This document shows, one piece after another, positions 1-7,897 of a stretch of DNA of 64,000 nt. Numbering within the stretch: the first letter of the stretch is position 1; each line of letters begins with the position of its first letter. Location of the stretch: assembly GCF_900105725.1 (NCBI RefSeq), contig NZ_FNLM01000034.1, positions 62,001-126,000 on the forward strand, in the 5' to 3' direction. The position numbers and the translations under genes were made by a program. The notes beneath the pieces are model-generated. The model saw nothing but the letters and a program-made list of their open reading frames with translations, made no database searches and was not told the origin of the DNA. The DNA comes from Gordonia westfalica. Lineage in GTDB: Bacteria > Actinomycetota > Actinomycetes > Mycobacteriales > Mycobacteriaceae.

Positions 1-625
1 GACGACGTGGGCCGCACCCACCTGCACGACCTCGTCTCGTCGACGCGGACGCCCCGGGCGGCGGCGCAGCGCGTCCGCCCCGGCACTTCGCCAGCTCCTC
101 GATTCACTCGACGCACATCCCGCGCTGGTCCTCGGCCGCCGGACCGAGGTGCTGGCAGCCAACCGGATGGCGTGTGCGTTGTTCGCCGACTTCGAGCGCA
201 TGCCCGGACGTGAACGGAACTATGCACGCTGGATATTGCTCGCCGACGACGCGCGGAACCTGTTCGTCGACTGGGAGTTGCAGGCCCGCAACGCCGTCGA
301 GAGTCTTCGCCTCGAGGCCGGCCGGTCACCGGAGGATCGCGACGTCATCGAACTGGTCGGGGAGTTGTCGGTGTCGAGCCCGGAGTTCCGGCGGTGGTGG
401 TCGGAGCATCAGGTCCATCAACGCACCTTCGGTTCCAAACGGCTCGTGCACCCGGTCGTCGGCGAACTCACCGTCGACTACGAGACCTTTGTGCTGCCCG
501 GTGACAGCGACCAGGCGCTGTATCTCACAACGGAGCCGGGATCGCCGTCCCGCCAAGCGATCTCGATCCTCGCGAGCTGGAGTCAGCCGGCGCGGGAGCC
601 GGAGTCCGAGCCGTCGGAGGGGTGA
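1..625 (+). pseudogene. XRE-family regulator, MmyB-like ligand domain; 5' truncated and frameshifted
   Basis: This is the C-terminal part of a helix-turn-helix regulator with the MmyB-type ligand-binding domain; the DNA-binding half lies before the window. Frame 1 reads a typical linker (DDVGRTHLHDL at the start, then QRVRP), and frame 2 then continues without a gap as RQLLDSLDAHPALVLGRRTEV and ANRMACALF down to the TGA at 623-625. Both pieces belong to one family alignment, so one extra base lies between about 79 and 86 (in CCCGGCACTT). The 3' end overlaps the convergent gene at 583-1206 by 43 bases. No function is known for the ligand domain. The frameshift is either true inactivation or a sequencing error; the rest of the domain looks undamaged, which favours recent decay or an error. 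Confidence 0.8.
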
Positions 626-1206
626 AGGGGGCTCGCCGGGACCCGCCCACCGAAGCACATCAGCAGCTCACGGATCGGCGCTTCGACGACCCGCCCCGAC
701 CCGACCGCGAAGTCGACGTCGGTGGCCACGAAGCGTAGACCCCGATTGTGGCGACGGGCGAAGAAGGGGAACGTCATGTCCCAGATCTCCTGTGCCGCAG
801 TTGCTGCGGCGTCGACCGGCATCGGACGATCGATCCCGAGCGGAACGGTGATGTCCTGGCCGTGCAGCAGGGAGTCGATGAGGGGTGCTCGCTCGTTGGT
901 CCCGAACGGGTGGCGACGTGACCCGACCATCGCACGCAGTTTCTCCGCGGCCTCGGGTGGAGTCGTCCGGTCGCGGATCGCCATTTCGCGGATCATCGTG
1001 TTGAAGCGGAAGCCGTATCGGATGGCCTCGGGGAACACCTGACGCGCGTCGGCGTGCGATTGCGTGAGGTGCACCGCGACGTCGCGCACGGTCCAGCCCG
1101 CGCACAGCGATGGCGTGGCGAGATGCTCGTCGGAGAGGGATTCGATCAGGGCGGCCAGGTCGATTCGCTGTTCGTCGACGTGGTTCCAGAGAGTGTCGCT
1201 GTCCAT
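583..1206 (-). CDS. Mycothiol-dependent maleylpyruvate isomerase-like (TIGR03083/DinB-like) protein
   Basis: The protein has 207 residues with the DinB-like four-helix fold signature of the maleylpyruvate isomerase N-terminal family. It opens with WNHVDEQRIDLAALIESL, followed by the conserved LCAGWTVRDVAVHL block near residues 36-49, with a His expected to bind metal, and LLHGQDI near residue 113, which carries a second His. Family members use mycothiol as thiol cofactor, which fits an actinobacterium; the actual substrate cannot be told. The gene is transcribed away from a MarR repressor gene. A strong promoter (TTGACT-18-TAATAT) and a MarR-type palindrome sit in the shared 73-base gap, so it is probably the repressed target. 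Its 3' end overlaps the frameshifted regulator at 1-625. Confidence 0.75.
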   Translation of the reverse strand: MDSDTLWNHVDEQRIDLAALIESLSDEHLATPSLCAGWTVRDVAVHLTQSHADARQVFPEAIRYGFRFNTMIREMAIRDRTTPPEAAEKLRAMVGSRRHPFGTNERAPLIDSLLHGQDITVPLGIDRPMPVDAAATAAQEIWDMTFPFFARRHNRGLRFVATDVDFAVGSGRVVEAPIRELLMCFGGRVPASPLHPSDGSDSGSRAG

Positions 1207-1228
1207 GACGTGTTCCCGTTTCCGAATT

Positions 1229-1275
1229 GGTCAGGATGCCTGACCATATTAGTCAGGATTCCGTACTAAAGTCAA
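1229..1275 (-). promoter_or_regulatory. Promoter of the 583-1206 gene with MarR operator
   Basis: Reading leftward, TTGACT (1275-1270) is followed 18 bases later by TAATAT (1251-1246), a near-consensus sigma-A promoter. Directly after the -10 lies a perfect 7-base-arm palindrome, GGTCAGG-atg-CCTGACC (1229-1245), covering the expected start site. A second inverted repeat, TTAGT/ACTAA (1249-1253 and 1265-1269), sits in the spacer. A repressor bound here would block polymerase, and the divergent MarR gene is the obvious candidate. Confidence 0.7.
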
Positions 1276-1279
1276 TGGC

Positions 1280-1717
1280 ATGCCCGACGAACTGCCGGCC
1301 CTCGGCGTCCTGATGTTCGTGGCCCACCGGTCCATCGAACGGCGGGTGATGGCGCGTCTCGCCGACGCCGGGGCCGACGACATCACCCTCGCGCAGAGTC
1401 GCGTGGTTCAGCGGCTCGCACCCGAGCCGATGCGCCTGACCGATCTTGCCGAACAGGCGGGCGTCACCAAGCAGACCGCCGGTGGCATCGTCGACCAGCT
1501 CGAGGCCGCGGGTTACCTGATGCGGGTGCCGGATCCCTCGGATCGCCGGGCGCGACTGGTGACCCTCAGTGACCGCGGCGTCGAACTGTGTGAGATCGCC
1601 GCGCAGGAGGTCGAGGCCGTCGAGCGGGAATGGCGTGACCACCTGGGTGCCGACGACTATGCGGCGCTGGAGAAGTCGCTGATTCGTCTGCGTGAGATCA
1701 CCGACCCCTATCGCTGA
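1280..1717 (+). CDS. MarR-family transcriptional regulator
   Basis: A 145-residue winged-helix repressor. The MarR core is clear: MRLTDLAEQAGVTKQTAGG is the recognition helix region (residues about 54-72), followed by the wing DPSDRRARLVTLSDRG with the conserved Asp-Arg-Arg of the family (about 88-103). It is expected to bind DNA as a dimer and to be released by a small phenolic or hydrophobic ligand. The palindromes at 1229-1269 lie directly upstream, so it probably represses both itself and the divergent DinB-like gene. There is no obvious Shine-Dalgarno sequence before the ATG, and the mRNA leader looks very short. The 3' end overlaps the convergent gene by 10 bases. Confidence 0.85.
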   Translation: MPDELPALGVLMFVAHRSIERRVMARLADAGADDITLAQSRVVQRLAPEPMRLTDLAEQAGVTKQTAGGIVDQLEAAGYLMRVPDPSDRRARLVTLSDRGVELCEIAAQEVEAVEREWRDHLGADDYAALEKSLIRLREITDPYR

Positions 1718-2334
1718 GCCCTCTCGACCGGCTGGCGCAGGATCGTGCGGAGCTTCTCCGGTGCCACCTTGCGGAAGTCGCTGAAGTAGATCTCGTGGTG
1801 GTGTCCGCTCATGCGCAGGTCGTTGTCCGGGATGAACTCATGGTGCATCCGCTCCAGGACGGGTGCCTCGTCGTCGAAGGAGCCGAGGTGCAGGGTCTGC
1901 ACGCAGAGCCCCTCGTCGAGCGTGGCGGTGCGCAGGTCATCGAGCCGGGGCGGTGGCTTCTTCGCGCCCACCGTCGCGATTGCCGCGGTGATCATGTCGT
2001 CGGGCAGCCACTCCGGCACCATGATCATGAGGGTCCAGCTCCACCGCGACTTGTCGCGGGCGCCGGTGAACACGCTCATGTCCTCGGCCCACCATCGGCC
2101 TTCGAGCGGCGGGACCACGTAGTCGCGTGAGAGTCCGCGGCTGCTGGCGAACTTGAGCTTGTAGGCGACCGGGTACAGGGTCTCGATCGCGGCCGCGAAA
2201 TCGGGGGAGCTGTTCGGGTCGCCGTCGCCGTCGACCATGAGGTACCGCGTGGGCGGCACCTCGAGGATGCGGAACTCGCCGCGCCTGGCCTGATAGGCGT
2301 CGAGTGTCTTCTTGAAATCGACCTTGTCGCTCAC
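1708..2334 (-). CDS. GyrI-like small-molecule-binding domain protein
   Basis: A 208-residue cytoplasmic protein of the GyrI-like family, the effector-binding fold also found at the C terminus of AraC and MerR regulators. Typical features are the start VDFKKTLDAYQARRGEF, then RYLMVDGDGDPN near residue 30, LEGRWWAEDM near 77, and the C-terminal HHEIYFSDFRK motif. There is no DNA-binding domain, so it is the stand-alone type, whose members bind or hydrolyse xenobiotics. The neighbours are a MarR regulator (convergent, 10-base overlap) and the ABC exporter cassette upstream, suggesting a detoxification cluster; that link is inference. Confidence 0.75.
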   Translation of the reverse strand: MSDKVDFKKTLDAYQARRGEFRILEVPPTRYLMVDGDGDPNSSPDFAAAIETLYPVAYKLKFASSRGLSRDYVVPPLEGRWWAEDMSVFTGARDKSRWSWTLMIMVPEWLPDDMITAAIATVGAKKPPPRLDDLRTATLDEGLCVQTLHLGSFDDEAPVLERMHHEFIPDNDLRMSGHHHEIYFSDFRKVAPEKLRTILRQPVERAQR

Positions 2335-2373
2335 AGGGTTCCGCTCCGGTCGTCGGCTGGGTGTACTGACCTG

Positions 2374-3177
2374 CTAGGAGGTGATGGCTCGCCGTTCGTA
2401 GGTGCGTAGGGTGAGCCAGTACGATACCGCGCCGATGCCCAGGCTCCAGGCGATTGCCGCGATCACGCTGCCGGTGGGAACCGTTGCGGCGGTGAGGGCT
2501 CCCCGTAGGACTTCGGTGACGGGGGTGAACGGCTGGTATTCGGCGAACTGCTTGATCCCGACCGGGAGGGAGTCGGCGGGAACGAAACCGGTGCTGAGGA
2601 ACGGCATGATCGTGAGGAACATCGGCGAGTTGCTGGCCGTCTCGACGGTGTCCGCGGCGAGCCCCAGGTAGATCGCCAGCCAGATCAGGGCGATCGCGAA
2701 CAACACGGTGACGCCCAGCGCCCCAAGCCATCCGAGCGGGTCGACGGTCGGCCGGAAGCCGAGTGCGATCGCCACCGCGAGGACGATCGCGATGCTGAAC
2801 AGGGCCTGGATGAGGCTGGCGAGGACGTGTCCGACGAGCACGGATGATCGTCCGATGTCCATCGTGCGGAAACGGTTGATGATCCCCGAGGTCATGTCCA
2901 TGGCGACGACGATCGCCGAACCCTGCACCGCGGACGCGATCGTCACCAGGATGATGCCGGGTACGACGTAGTCGAGGTACGCGGTACGTCCGGTGGCCCC
3001 GGTGGTCGTGGTCATCCCGGCGCCGAGCTGACCGCCGAAGACGAAGACGAACAGCAGGAGGAAGACGACCGGCAGACCGACGAGCATGATGGTCAGCGAC
3101 GGGTACTTGATGAGGCGCCTGAGGTTGCGGCGCAACATGACCCGCGAGTCGCTCACGGCATACGTCAGTGTGGTCAT
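2374..3177 (-). CDS. ABC-2 type exporter permease (DrrB-like)
   Basis: A 267-residue integral membrane protein with about six hydrophobic segments, the first in LIKYPSLTIMLVGLPVVFLL, and the ABC-2 signature region TSGIINRFRTMDIGRSS near residue 95. It is expected to be the transmembrane half of a drug or lipid exporter paired with the ATPase encoded just upstream. I set the start at the ATG at 3177: this codon shares one base with the ATPase stop codon (TGATG), a classic coupled start, and a longer in-frame extension only runs through the ATPase gene. It is the last gene of the 4669-2374 operon. Confidence 0.85.
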   Translation of the reverse strand: MTTLTYAVSDSRVMLRRNLRRLIKYPSLTIMLVGLPVVFLLLFVFVFGGQLGAGMTTTTGATGRTAYLDYVVPGIILVTIASAVQGSAIVVAMDMTSGIINRFRTMDIGRSSVLVGHVLASLIQALFSIAIVLAVAIALGFRPTVDPLGWLGALGVTVLFAIALIWLAIYLGLAADTVETASNSPMFLTIMPFLSTGFVPADSLPVGIKQFAEYQPFTPVTEVLRGALTAATVPTGSVIAAIAWSLGIGAVSYWLTLRTYERRAITS

Positions 3178-4160
3178 CACGCGGCTCCCGATGTGTCGGT
3201 GTCGGTCTCGACGGGCTCCGCCGGTGCCGAGCCGGTGAGAGCGAAGAAGACGTCGTCGAGGGTGGGTGTGTGGACCTCTACGTCGGTGACCGTGACGTCG
3301 GCGGCGTCGAGGAGGTTGAGCGTCGTGCGGATCGTCGACACCGTGTCGTCGGTGGCGATGTCGAGTCGGCGTGACTCGACGATCGGCCGTGCGGAGGGGA
3401 GCAGCCGTCGGGCGGAGTCGAAGGCGTCGTCGTCGGGGAACTCCAGACGCACCTCGGAATCGTGCACCCGCTTCTTCAGTTCCGTCGCAGTGCCTTCGGC
3501 GACGATGTGCCCGTGGTCGAGCACCGCGATACGGTCGGCGAGTTGGTCGGCCTCCTCGAGGTACTGGGTGGTGAGGAAGATCGTGACGCCGTCGGCGGCG
3601 AGGCCGGTGATGATGTCCCACAACACGCGTCGGCTACGTGGGTCGAGTCCGGTCGTCGGTTCGTCGAGGAAGATGACGCGCGGGGTGGAGACGAGCGTCA
3701 TCGCGAGATCGAGGCGGCGACGCATACCGCCGGAGTAGGTCGAGACCGCGCGATCGGCGGCGTCCACGAGATCGAACTGCTCGAGCAGTTCGTCCGCACG
3801 CCGACGACCCGGCGCGCGTCCGAGGTGCCGCAGATCGGCCATCAGGGTCAGGTTCTCGCGTCCGCTGAACAGATCGTCGATGGCGACATACTGGCCGGTG
3901 ACGCCGATGATCGAGCGCACCGCACGGGCCGCGCTCACCGTGTTGTGGCCGTCGATGGTCACCGTGCCGGCGTCGGCGGAGAACAGGGTCGAGGCGATGC
4001 TCACCGTCGTCGTCTTGCCCGAACCGTTGGGGCCGAGCAGTGCGGTCACCGACCCGGCCGGGACGGTCAGGTCGATACCCTCCAGAACCCGGTGGTCACC
4101 ATAGCTTTTCGTGAGTCCGCGAATGAGGATCTCGGCGCCGGTGGTGTCGGTGCGGGTCAT
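3177..4160 (-). CDS. ABC exporter ATP-binding protein (DrrA-like)
   Basis: A 327-residue nucleotide-binding protein. Walker A GPNGSGKT is at residues 43-50, the Q-loop Gln at 90, the signature YSGGMRRR at 142-149 and Walker B VIFLDEP at 162-168. The extended C-terminal domain, ending in a segment that contains TLDDVFFALTG, is typical of the daunorubicin-resistance (DrrA) type. It would power export by the permease at 2374-3177. The start ATG at 4160 overlaps the stop of the upstream regulator as ATGA; this fits the family N terminus (ILIRGLTKSYGDH) better than the longer in-frame option. The substrate is unknown. Confidence 0.9.
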   Translation of the reverse strand: MTRTDTTGAEILIRGLTKSYGDHRVLEGIDLTVPAGSVTALLGPNGSGKTTTVSIASTLFSADAGTVTIDGHNTVSAARAVRSIIGVTGQYVAIDDLFSGRENLTLMADLRHLGRAPGRRRADELLEQFDLVDAADRAVSTYSGGMRRRLDLAMTLVSTPRVIFLDEPTTGLDPRSRRVLWDIITGLAADGVTIFLTTQYLEEADQLADRIAVLDHGHIVAEGTATELKKRVHDSEVRLEFPDDDAFDSARRLLPSARPIVESRRLDIATDDTVSTIRTTLNLLDAADVTVTDVEVHTPTLDDVFFALTGSAPAEPVETDTDTSGAA

Positions 4161-4669
4161 GCGCGCTGCCCTTCCGGCGGGAGACCGGGGATCTCGCCGG
4201 CGGCGATCAGCACCTCGCGTTCCTTCTGCCACTCGGCGTACAGCGCCGGGATCCGGTTGGTGAGGAACTCGGTGAACGCGGCGATCTCGCTCAGGACGGC
4301 GCGGCGCTCCGGGGATGCGTCGCGAAGGACTTCGAGCCCTTCGCGTGCGATCGCCCCCAGTTCCTCGTACTCGGCGTTGTCCATCCCGAGGCCGCGTGCC
4401 GAGGTGATGTCGATCGAGATGCGGTCCATCCGTTCACCGGCGGCGCGCGACCTCTTCACCTGGCCGACGGACTCCAGCGTCGTGACGGCGTTGGTGATCG
4501 CCGATCGGCTGGCGAGCAGGGCGTCACTCAGTTCGGCGATCGTCGGGGCGGGCGGGTCGCACACGGCCAGATAGCCGAGTACGCGTCCGACCATCGGTGG
4601 ATAGCTGTACCGGCGCGCGCAGAACCGCGCCATGTGGTCGGCGAAAGTCAGTTGCGCGTCGAGTGTCAT
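4157..4669 (-). CDS. GbsR/MarR-family regulator of the ABC exporter operon
   Basis: A 170-residue winged-helix regulator of the GbsR-like MarR group. The HTH is in PTIAELSDALLASRSAITNAV (residues about 42-62), followed by GERMDRISIDI, the wing. It is the first gene of a three-gene operon joined by 1- to 4-base overlaps to an ABC ATPase and permease, the usual arrangement for a self-regulated efflux cassette. An inverted repeat ACACA-aa-TGTGT (4700-4711) lies about 30 bases upstream and is the likely operator. The inducing compound cannot be read from the sequence. Confidence 0.8.
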   Translation of the reverse strand: MTLDAQLTFADHMARFCARRYSYPPMVGRVLGYLAVCDPPAPTIAELSDALLASRSAITNAVTTLESVGQVKRSRAAGERMDRISIDITSARGLGMDNAEYEELGAIAREGLEVLRDASPERRAVLSEIAAFTEFLTNRIPALYAEWQKEREVLIAAGEIPGLPPEGQRA

Positions 4670-4687
4670 GCGTCACAGTGTGCGCTC

Positions 4688-4716
4688 ATGACTGAGATAA
4701 CACAAATGTGTGTCAT
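4688..4716. promoter_or_regulatory. Putative operator of the GbsR-ABC operon
   Basis: Inside the 85-base gap upstream of the regulator start, ACACA (4700-4704) and TGTGT (4707-4711) form an inverted repeat with a 2-base spacer, nested in outer arms ATGAC (4688-4692) and GTCAT (4712-4716). This AT-rich palindrome stands out from the GC-rich surroundings. No clean -35/-10 pair was recognised. Confidence 0.4.
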
Positions 4717-4754
4717 CTGGGGCTTCGACGGAGCTCAGCCGGCGGAGGGGGAGC

Positions 4755-5240
4755 TCAGCCGTCCTGTGCGTCGAGCTTGGCGGCGACGTCCGCGGGGAAG
4801 CCGCCGGTGGCGATGGGACCCCAGTGGGTCGGGGTGACGCGGATGAGCGACTTGCCCTGCAGGCGCATCGCGGCGCGGTACTCGTCCCAGTCCGGGTGCT
4901 CGCCGGAGATGCTGCGGAAGTAGTCGACGAGGGCGTCCTCGGCCTCGGGCATGTCGAGGACCTCGGCGTCTCCGTCGACCTGGACCCAGGCGCCGTTGAA
5001 CTCGTCTGACAACACGACGACGCTCGCCACCGGGGTGTTGCGGAGGTTCGACGCCTTCGCGCGACCCGGGTAGGTGGAGATCACGATGCGACCGTCGGCG
5101 TCGACGCCGCCCGTGACCGGTGACAGCTGCGGGCTGCCGTTGGATCGGACGGTGCTGAGGATCATCTTGTGCCGCGGCCGGATGAACTCCAGTAGTTCGG
5201 CTCGGTCGACGGAATCGGCTTGTGCAACGGTTCTGGCCAT
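4755..5240 (-). CDS. PPOX-class F420/FMN-dependent oxidoreductase (Rv1155-like)
   Basis: A split-barrel flavin or F420-binding protein of the pyridoxamine-phosphate-oxidase-like superfamily. Recognisable blocks are HKMILSTVRSNGSPQLSPV (substrate and cofactor strand), YPGRAKASNLRNTPVASV, and the C-terminal GEHPDWDEYRAAM motif shared with the mycobacterial Rv1155 group. It probably acts as a homodimeric reductase; the substrate is unknown. I chose the ATG at 5240 (161 residues) because TAGGCT lies exactly seven bases before it, as in leaderless transcripts. A GTG at 5270 would add ten residues and overlap the upstream hydrolase stop as GTGA, so it remains possible. Confidence 0.8.
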   Translation of the reverse strand: MARTVAQADSVDRAELLEFIRPRHKMILSTVRSNGSPQLSPVTGGVDADGRIVISTYPGRAKASNLRNTPVASVVVLSDEFNGAWVQVDGDAEVLDMPEAEDALVDYFRSISGEHPDWDEYRAAMRLQGKSLIRVTPTHWGPIATGGFPADVAAKLDAQDG

Positions 5241-5247
5241 GTCGACG

Positions 5248-5253
5248 AGCCTA
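5248..5253 (-). promoter_or_regulatory. Candidate -10 of a leaderless transcript (PPOX gene)
   Basis: TAGGCT on the minus strand, 7 bases before the ATG at 5240, with no Shine-Dalgarno sequence between. It supports that start over the upstream GTG. Confidence 0.35.
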
Positions 5254-5266
5254 CGCCGGAGAGTGC

Positions 5267-6439
5267 TCACGGCAGTGCGGCGATCAGACCGGCGAGGATC
5301 GCCGACACCGGTGGCTCCTGCTTGCCGTCGACGGTGATGTCGTCATCGCTGTTCACCAGGATGATGATGGTCGTGTCGGAGTCGTAGTCGTGGAACAGCG
5401 ACGAGTTGAAGCCCGGGAAGTCGCCGTCGTGGCCCCACCAGCCGTCCCGGTTGCCGATACCGATGCCGTAGCCGGCGGTCGCGGTGTTCGGCGGGGGAGA
5501 CGTGAGGATCGAATCGCGGCGCAGTTGCTGCGTCGACGGGTTGAGCACGCCCCGGCCGGTGAACAGGGCGTCGCCCCAACGCTGCAGATCGTCGAGGGTC
5601 GAGATGACCGCGCCGGCGGTGAACGCGAACGAGGGATTCCAGTTCGTGGAGTCGACCGTCTTCCCGGCCGGCTGCCCCTGGTTGGTCACCCCGTTCATGT
5701 GCGGATCGGCGATCTCCACGGACCCGCCCGGCCACGACGAGTCGTCCATGCCCAGCGGACGGAAGATCCGTTCGTCGAAGACATCGCGAATCGGTTGCCG
5801 CAGGACCCTTTCGATGAGGAGTCCCAGCAGTACGTAGTTGGTGTTCGAGTACTGCCAGCCCGCCCCGGGGGCGAAGGCCGGTGGCAGCGACTTCGCGGCG
5901 TCCACGAGTTCGGTTGGCGGCCAATCGTATCCGGGATCGGCGAAGAACCTCTGCGTGAAGGCGTCGGACAAGGTGTACGACGGGATGCCACTGGTCATGT
6001 CCGCGACCTGACGGACCGTGGCGTTTCCGTTGGGGGCATCGGGGACGTACTTGCCGATCGGATCGTCGAGTGAGACCCGCGCGTCCTGGACGAGCTGCAG
6101 CAGAATCGTCGCGGTCATCGTCTTGGTGAGCGAGCCGATACGGGTGTGATCGGCGGCGGTGATCGGCCGGTCCTGTCCCTGGACCGCCGTACCTGCCGTC
6201 CCCGTCCAGATGCCCGCCGGCGAGATCACGCGTGCGATGACGCCGGGGAAGCCGCCCGAGGTGTGCAGGTCGTCGAGCACCTTCTGGAAGGCGGCACCGC
6301 TCTCGGCCGACACCGATGTCGGGGTGGTCGATCCTTCGGAAGCCGACTCGGACGGCGAGCAGGCGGCGACGCCGAGAGCCGCCACCACCCCGAACACCAG
6401 AACTCGCAGAACGGATGGGCGCGCGGGCCGACTGGTCAT
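5267..6439 (-). CDS. Lipoprotein serine hydrolase (class C beta-lactamase/DD-peptidase family)
   Basis: A 390-residue exported lipoprotein. The signal peptide ends in a lipobox, VAAC, with the lipidated Cys at residue 27, followed by a Ser/Thr-rich linker. The catalytic motifs are SLTK (nucleophile Ser103, Lys106), YSN (197-199) and GHDG near residue 340 in place of the KTG triad. Members cleave D-Ala peptides or esters at the cell surface; resistance to beta-lactams is not implied. The gene has no tight operon partner upstream. The downstream PPOX gene begins at or just past its stop codon. Confidence 0.85.
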   Translation of the reverse strand: MTSRPARPSVLRVLVFGVVAALGVAACSPSESASEGSTTPTSVSAESGAAFQKVLDDLHTSGGFPGVIARVISPAGIWTGTAGTAVQGQDRPITAADHTRIGSLTKTMTATILLQLVQDARVSLDDPIGKYVPDAPNGNATVRQVADMTSGIPSYTLSDAFTQRFFADPGYDWPPTELVDAAKSLPPAFAPGAGWQYSNTNYVLLGLLIERVLRQPIRDVFDERIFRPLGMDDSSWPGGSVEIADPHMNGVTNQGQPAGKTVDSTNWNPSFAFTAGAVISTLDDLQRWGDALFTGRGVLNPSTQQLRRDSILTSPPPNTATAGYGIGIGNRDGWWGHDGDFPGFNSSLFHDYDSDTTIIILVNSDDDITVDGKQEPPVSAILAGLIAALP

Positions 6440-6523
6440 CCGGTGATCTTCTCGCGTCGACGACCCGAATGGCAGGGCCTCGGCCGGATCTGGCGCAGAA
6501 TTCGTGCCGGCCGGTGCGAGATC

Positions 6524-7834
6524 TCAGGCGCGATACGCGAACAGCGGGGCAACCGGATAGATGTCGAGTGCGGTGGCGACCTTGGCGTCGATGGCTCGTT
6601 GCCGGTGCGCCGTGCCGAACCCGCCGGCGGTGGGCCGATCGGGGATCGTGTATCCCGAATCGGCGACGGTCCAGGCGGATCCGGCCTCGACGAGAGAACG
6701 GTGCTTGGTCGAGTAGTAGACCGGCATCGGCACGATCGCGACGCCGGAGTCCCCGGCCGCGGCCGCGATCAGATGCGGGTGGAATCGGGTGCTGATCCAC
6801 GTGTTGCCCTGGCCGGCGGGCAGGCCGTCGCGCCAGACGTCACGGAAGTTGAGGATTCGCGCGCCGTCGAGACGCGAGCCGAGGCGGAACGGGACCTCGT
6901 AGTCGTGGCCCGGGATTCCCTCGATCACAGTGACCGCCGATCCCGGGACCTCCCAGGCGTCGAGGGTGTCGTTCACGAACGCGGCGAGTGCATCCACCCC
7001 GGATCCGCCCGGCCCGGTGAACTTCTCGGTGAGGTCCGATTGCAGGCAGAGCACGACGCCGCTGCCGTGCCCGGGTGTGTCGGCGGGGCCCTCGTCGCGG
7101 TAGATCGCCTGTTGGGGACGATGGAGTGCGAGCCAGGCGTCGTCCCCCGAATGCCGGGCGCCGACGACTCCGTCGAGCGCCTCCGCCGACGCGATGTCAC
7201 GGACGTCGACGATGTCGAAGGCACCCAGCGCGGTGACCATTGCGGTCCACGCCGGTTCGTCGACCGTGGGCACCAGTCCCTGGCCGGTCGCCACGACCTT
7301 CGCTCCCGTCCTGCCGGAGATCGTGGCGGCTGCCACGAGAAGCGAAACATGATGGGGCCACACGGTGTTCACATATCCGCCGCCGAGGAGGTGGATGGTG
7401 GTCGCCGAGTGGAGGAGGTCGATGCCGGCGGTCAGGCGCGGTGCCAGCCCGGAGTCGAGGACCGCGCGGCCGACCCACGACCACGGGGCGTCTGGCTCGG
7501 TGTCGGAGTCGGCGGCGTAGTTCGTGAGCTGCCACAGTGTGTCGACGACGAGCAGGTTCGGGTGTGCGTCGCCCATCAGCGCGGACGCCGACCCGGGACT
7601 GTGGCAGTCCAGGATCACCCTCGCCTGGGGACGGACGCGCGCGAGGTGGCGCAGCCAGGTGCCGGCGATGAGTTCGTCGCCGTAGTTGGGGTATCCGGTC
7701 GGCGCGATCAGATAGATGACCTCGCCGGAGCCCAGGGCGCGACCGACATAGGACTCGCCGGCCCGGCGCCGTGCCGATGCCCCGACGCGGTTCGCCAGCG
7801 CGTGCACTCGCCCGACCTGCCCCCATTTCGTCAT
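6524..7834 (-). CDS. Polysaccharide pyruvyl transferase family protein (CsaB-like)
   Basis: A 436-residue protein of the pyruvyl transferase family, which has a GT-B-like fold and transfers pyruvate from PEP to glycans. Visible family features are PTGYPNYGDELIAGTWLRHL near residue 45 (the N-terminal GNIGD-like site), HLLGGGYVN near 150, and the C-terminal STRFHPHLIAAAAG segment with the conserved His. No glycosyltransferases or polymer genes are adjacent, so the acceptor cannot be guessed from context. TAATCT sits 6 bases before the ATG, so the transcript is probably leaderless. Confidence 0.75.
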   Translation of the reverse strand: MTKWGQVGRVHALANRVGASARRRAGESYVGRALGSGEVIYLIAPTGYPNYGDELIAGTWLRHLARVRPQARVILDCHSPGSASALMGDAHPNLLVVDTLWQLTNYAADSDTEPDAPWSWVGRAVLDSGLAPRLTAGIDLLHSATTIHLLGGGYVNTVWPHHVSLLVAAATISGRTGAKVVATGQGLVPTVDEPAWTAMVTALGAFDIVDVRDIASAEALDGVVGARHSGDDAWLALHRPQQAIYRDEGPADTPGHGSGVVLCLQSDLTEKFTGPGGSGVDALAAFVNDTLDAWEVPGSAVTVIEGIPGHDYEVPFRLGSRLDGARILNFRDVWRDGLPAGQGNTWISTRFHPHLIAAAAGDSGVAIVPMPVYYSTKHRSLVEAGSAWTVADSGYTIPDRPTAGGFGTAHRQRAIDAKVATALDIYPVAPLFAYRA

Positions 7835-7840
7835 GGTGAG

Positions 7841-7846
7841 AGATTA
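7841..7846 (-). promoter_or_regulatory. Candidate -10 of a leaderless transcript (pyruvyl transferase gene)
   Basis: TAATCT on the minus strand, 6 bases before the ATG at 7834, without a Shine-Dalgarno sequence. Confidence 0.35.
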
Positions 7847-7897
7847 CGGTGGCGGGCCGGGAGAGTGCGTCGGCGGTCCGTCAGTGCCGATCCCGTT

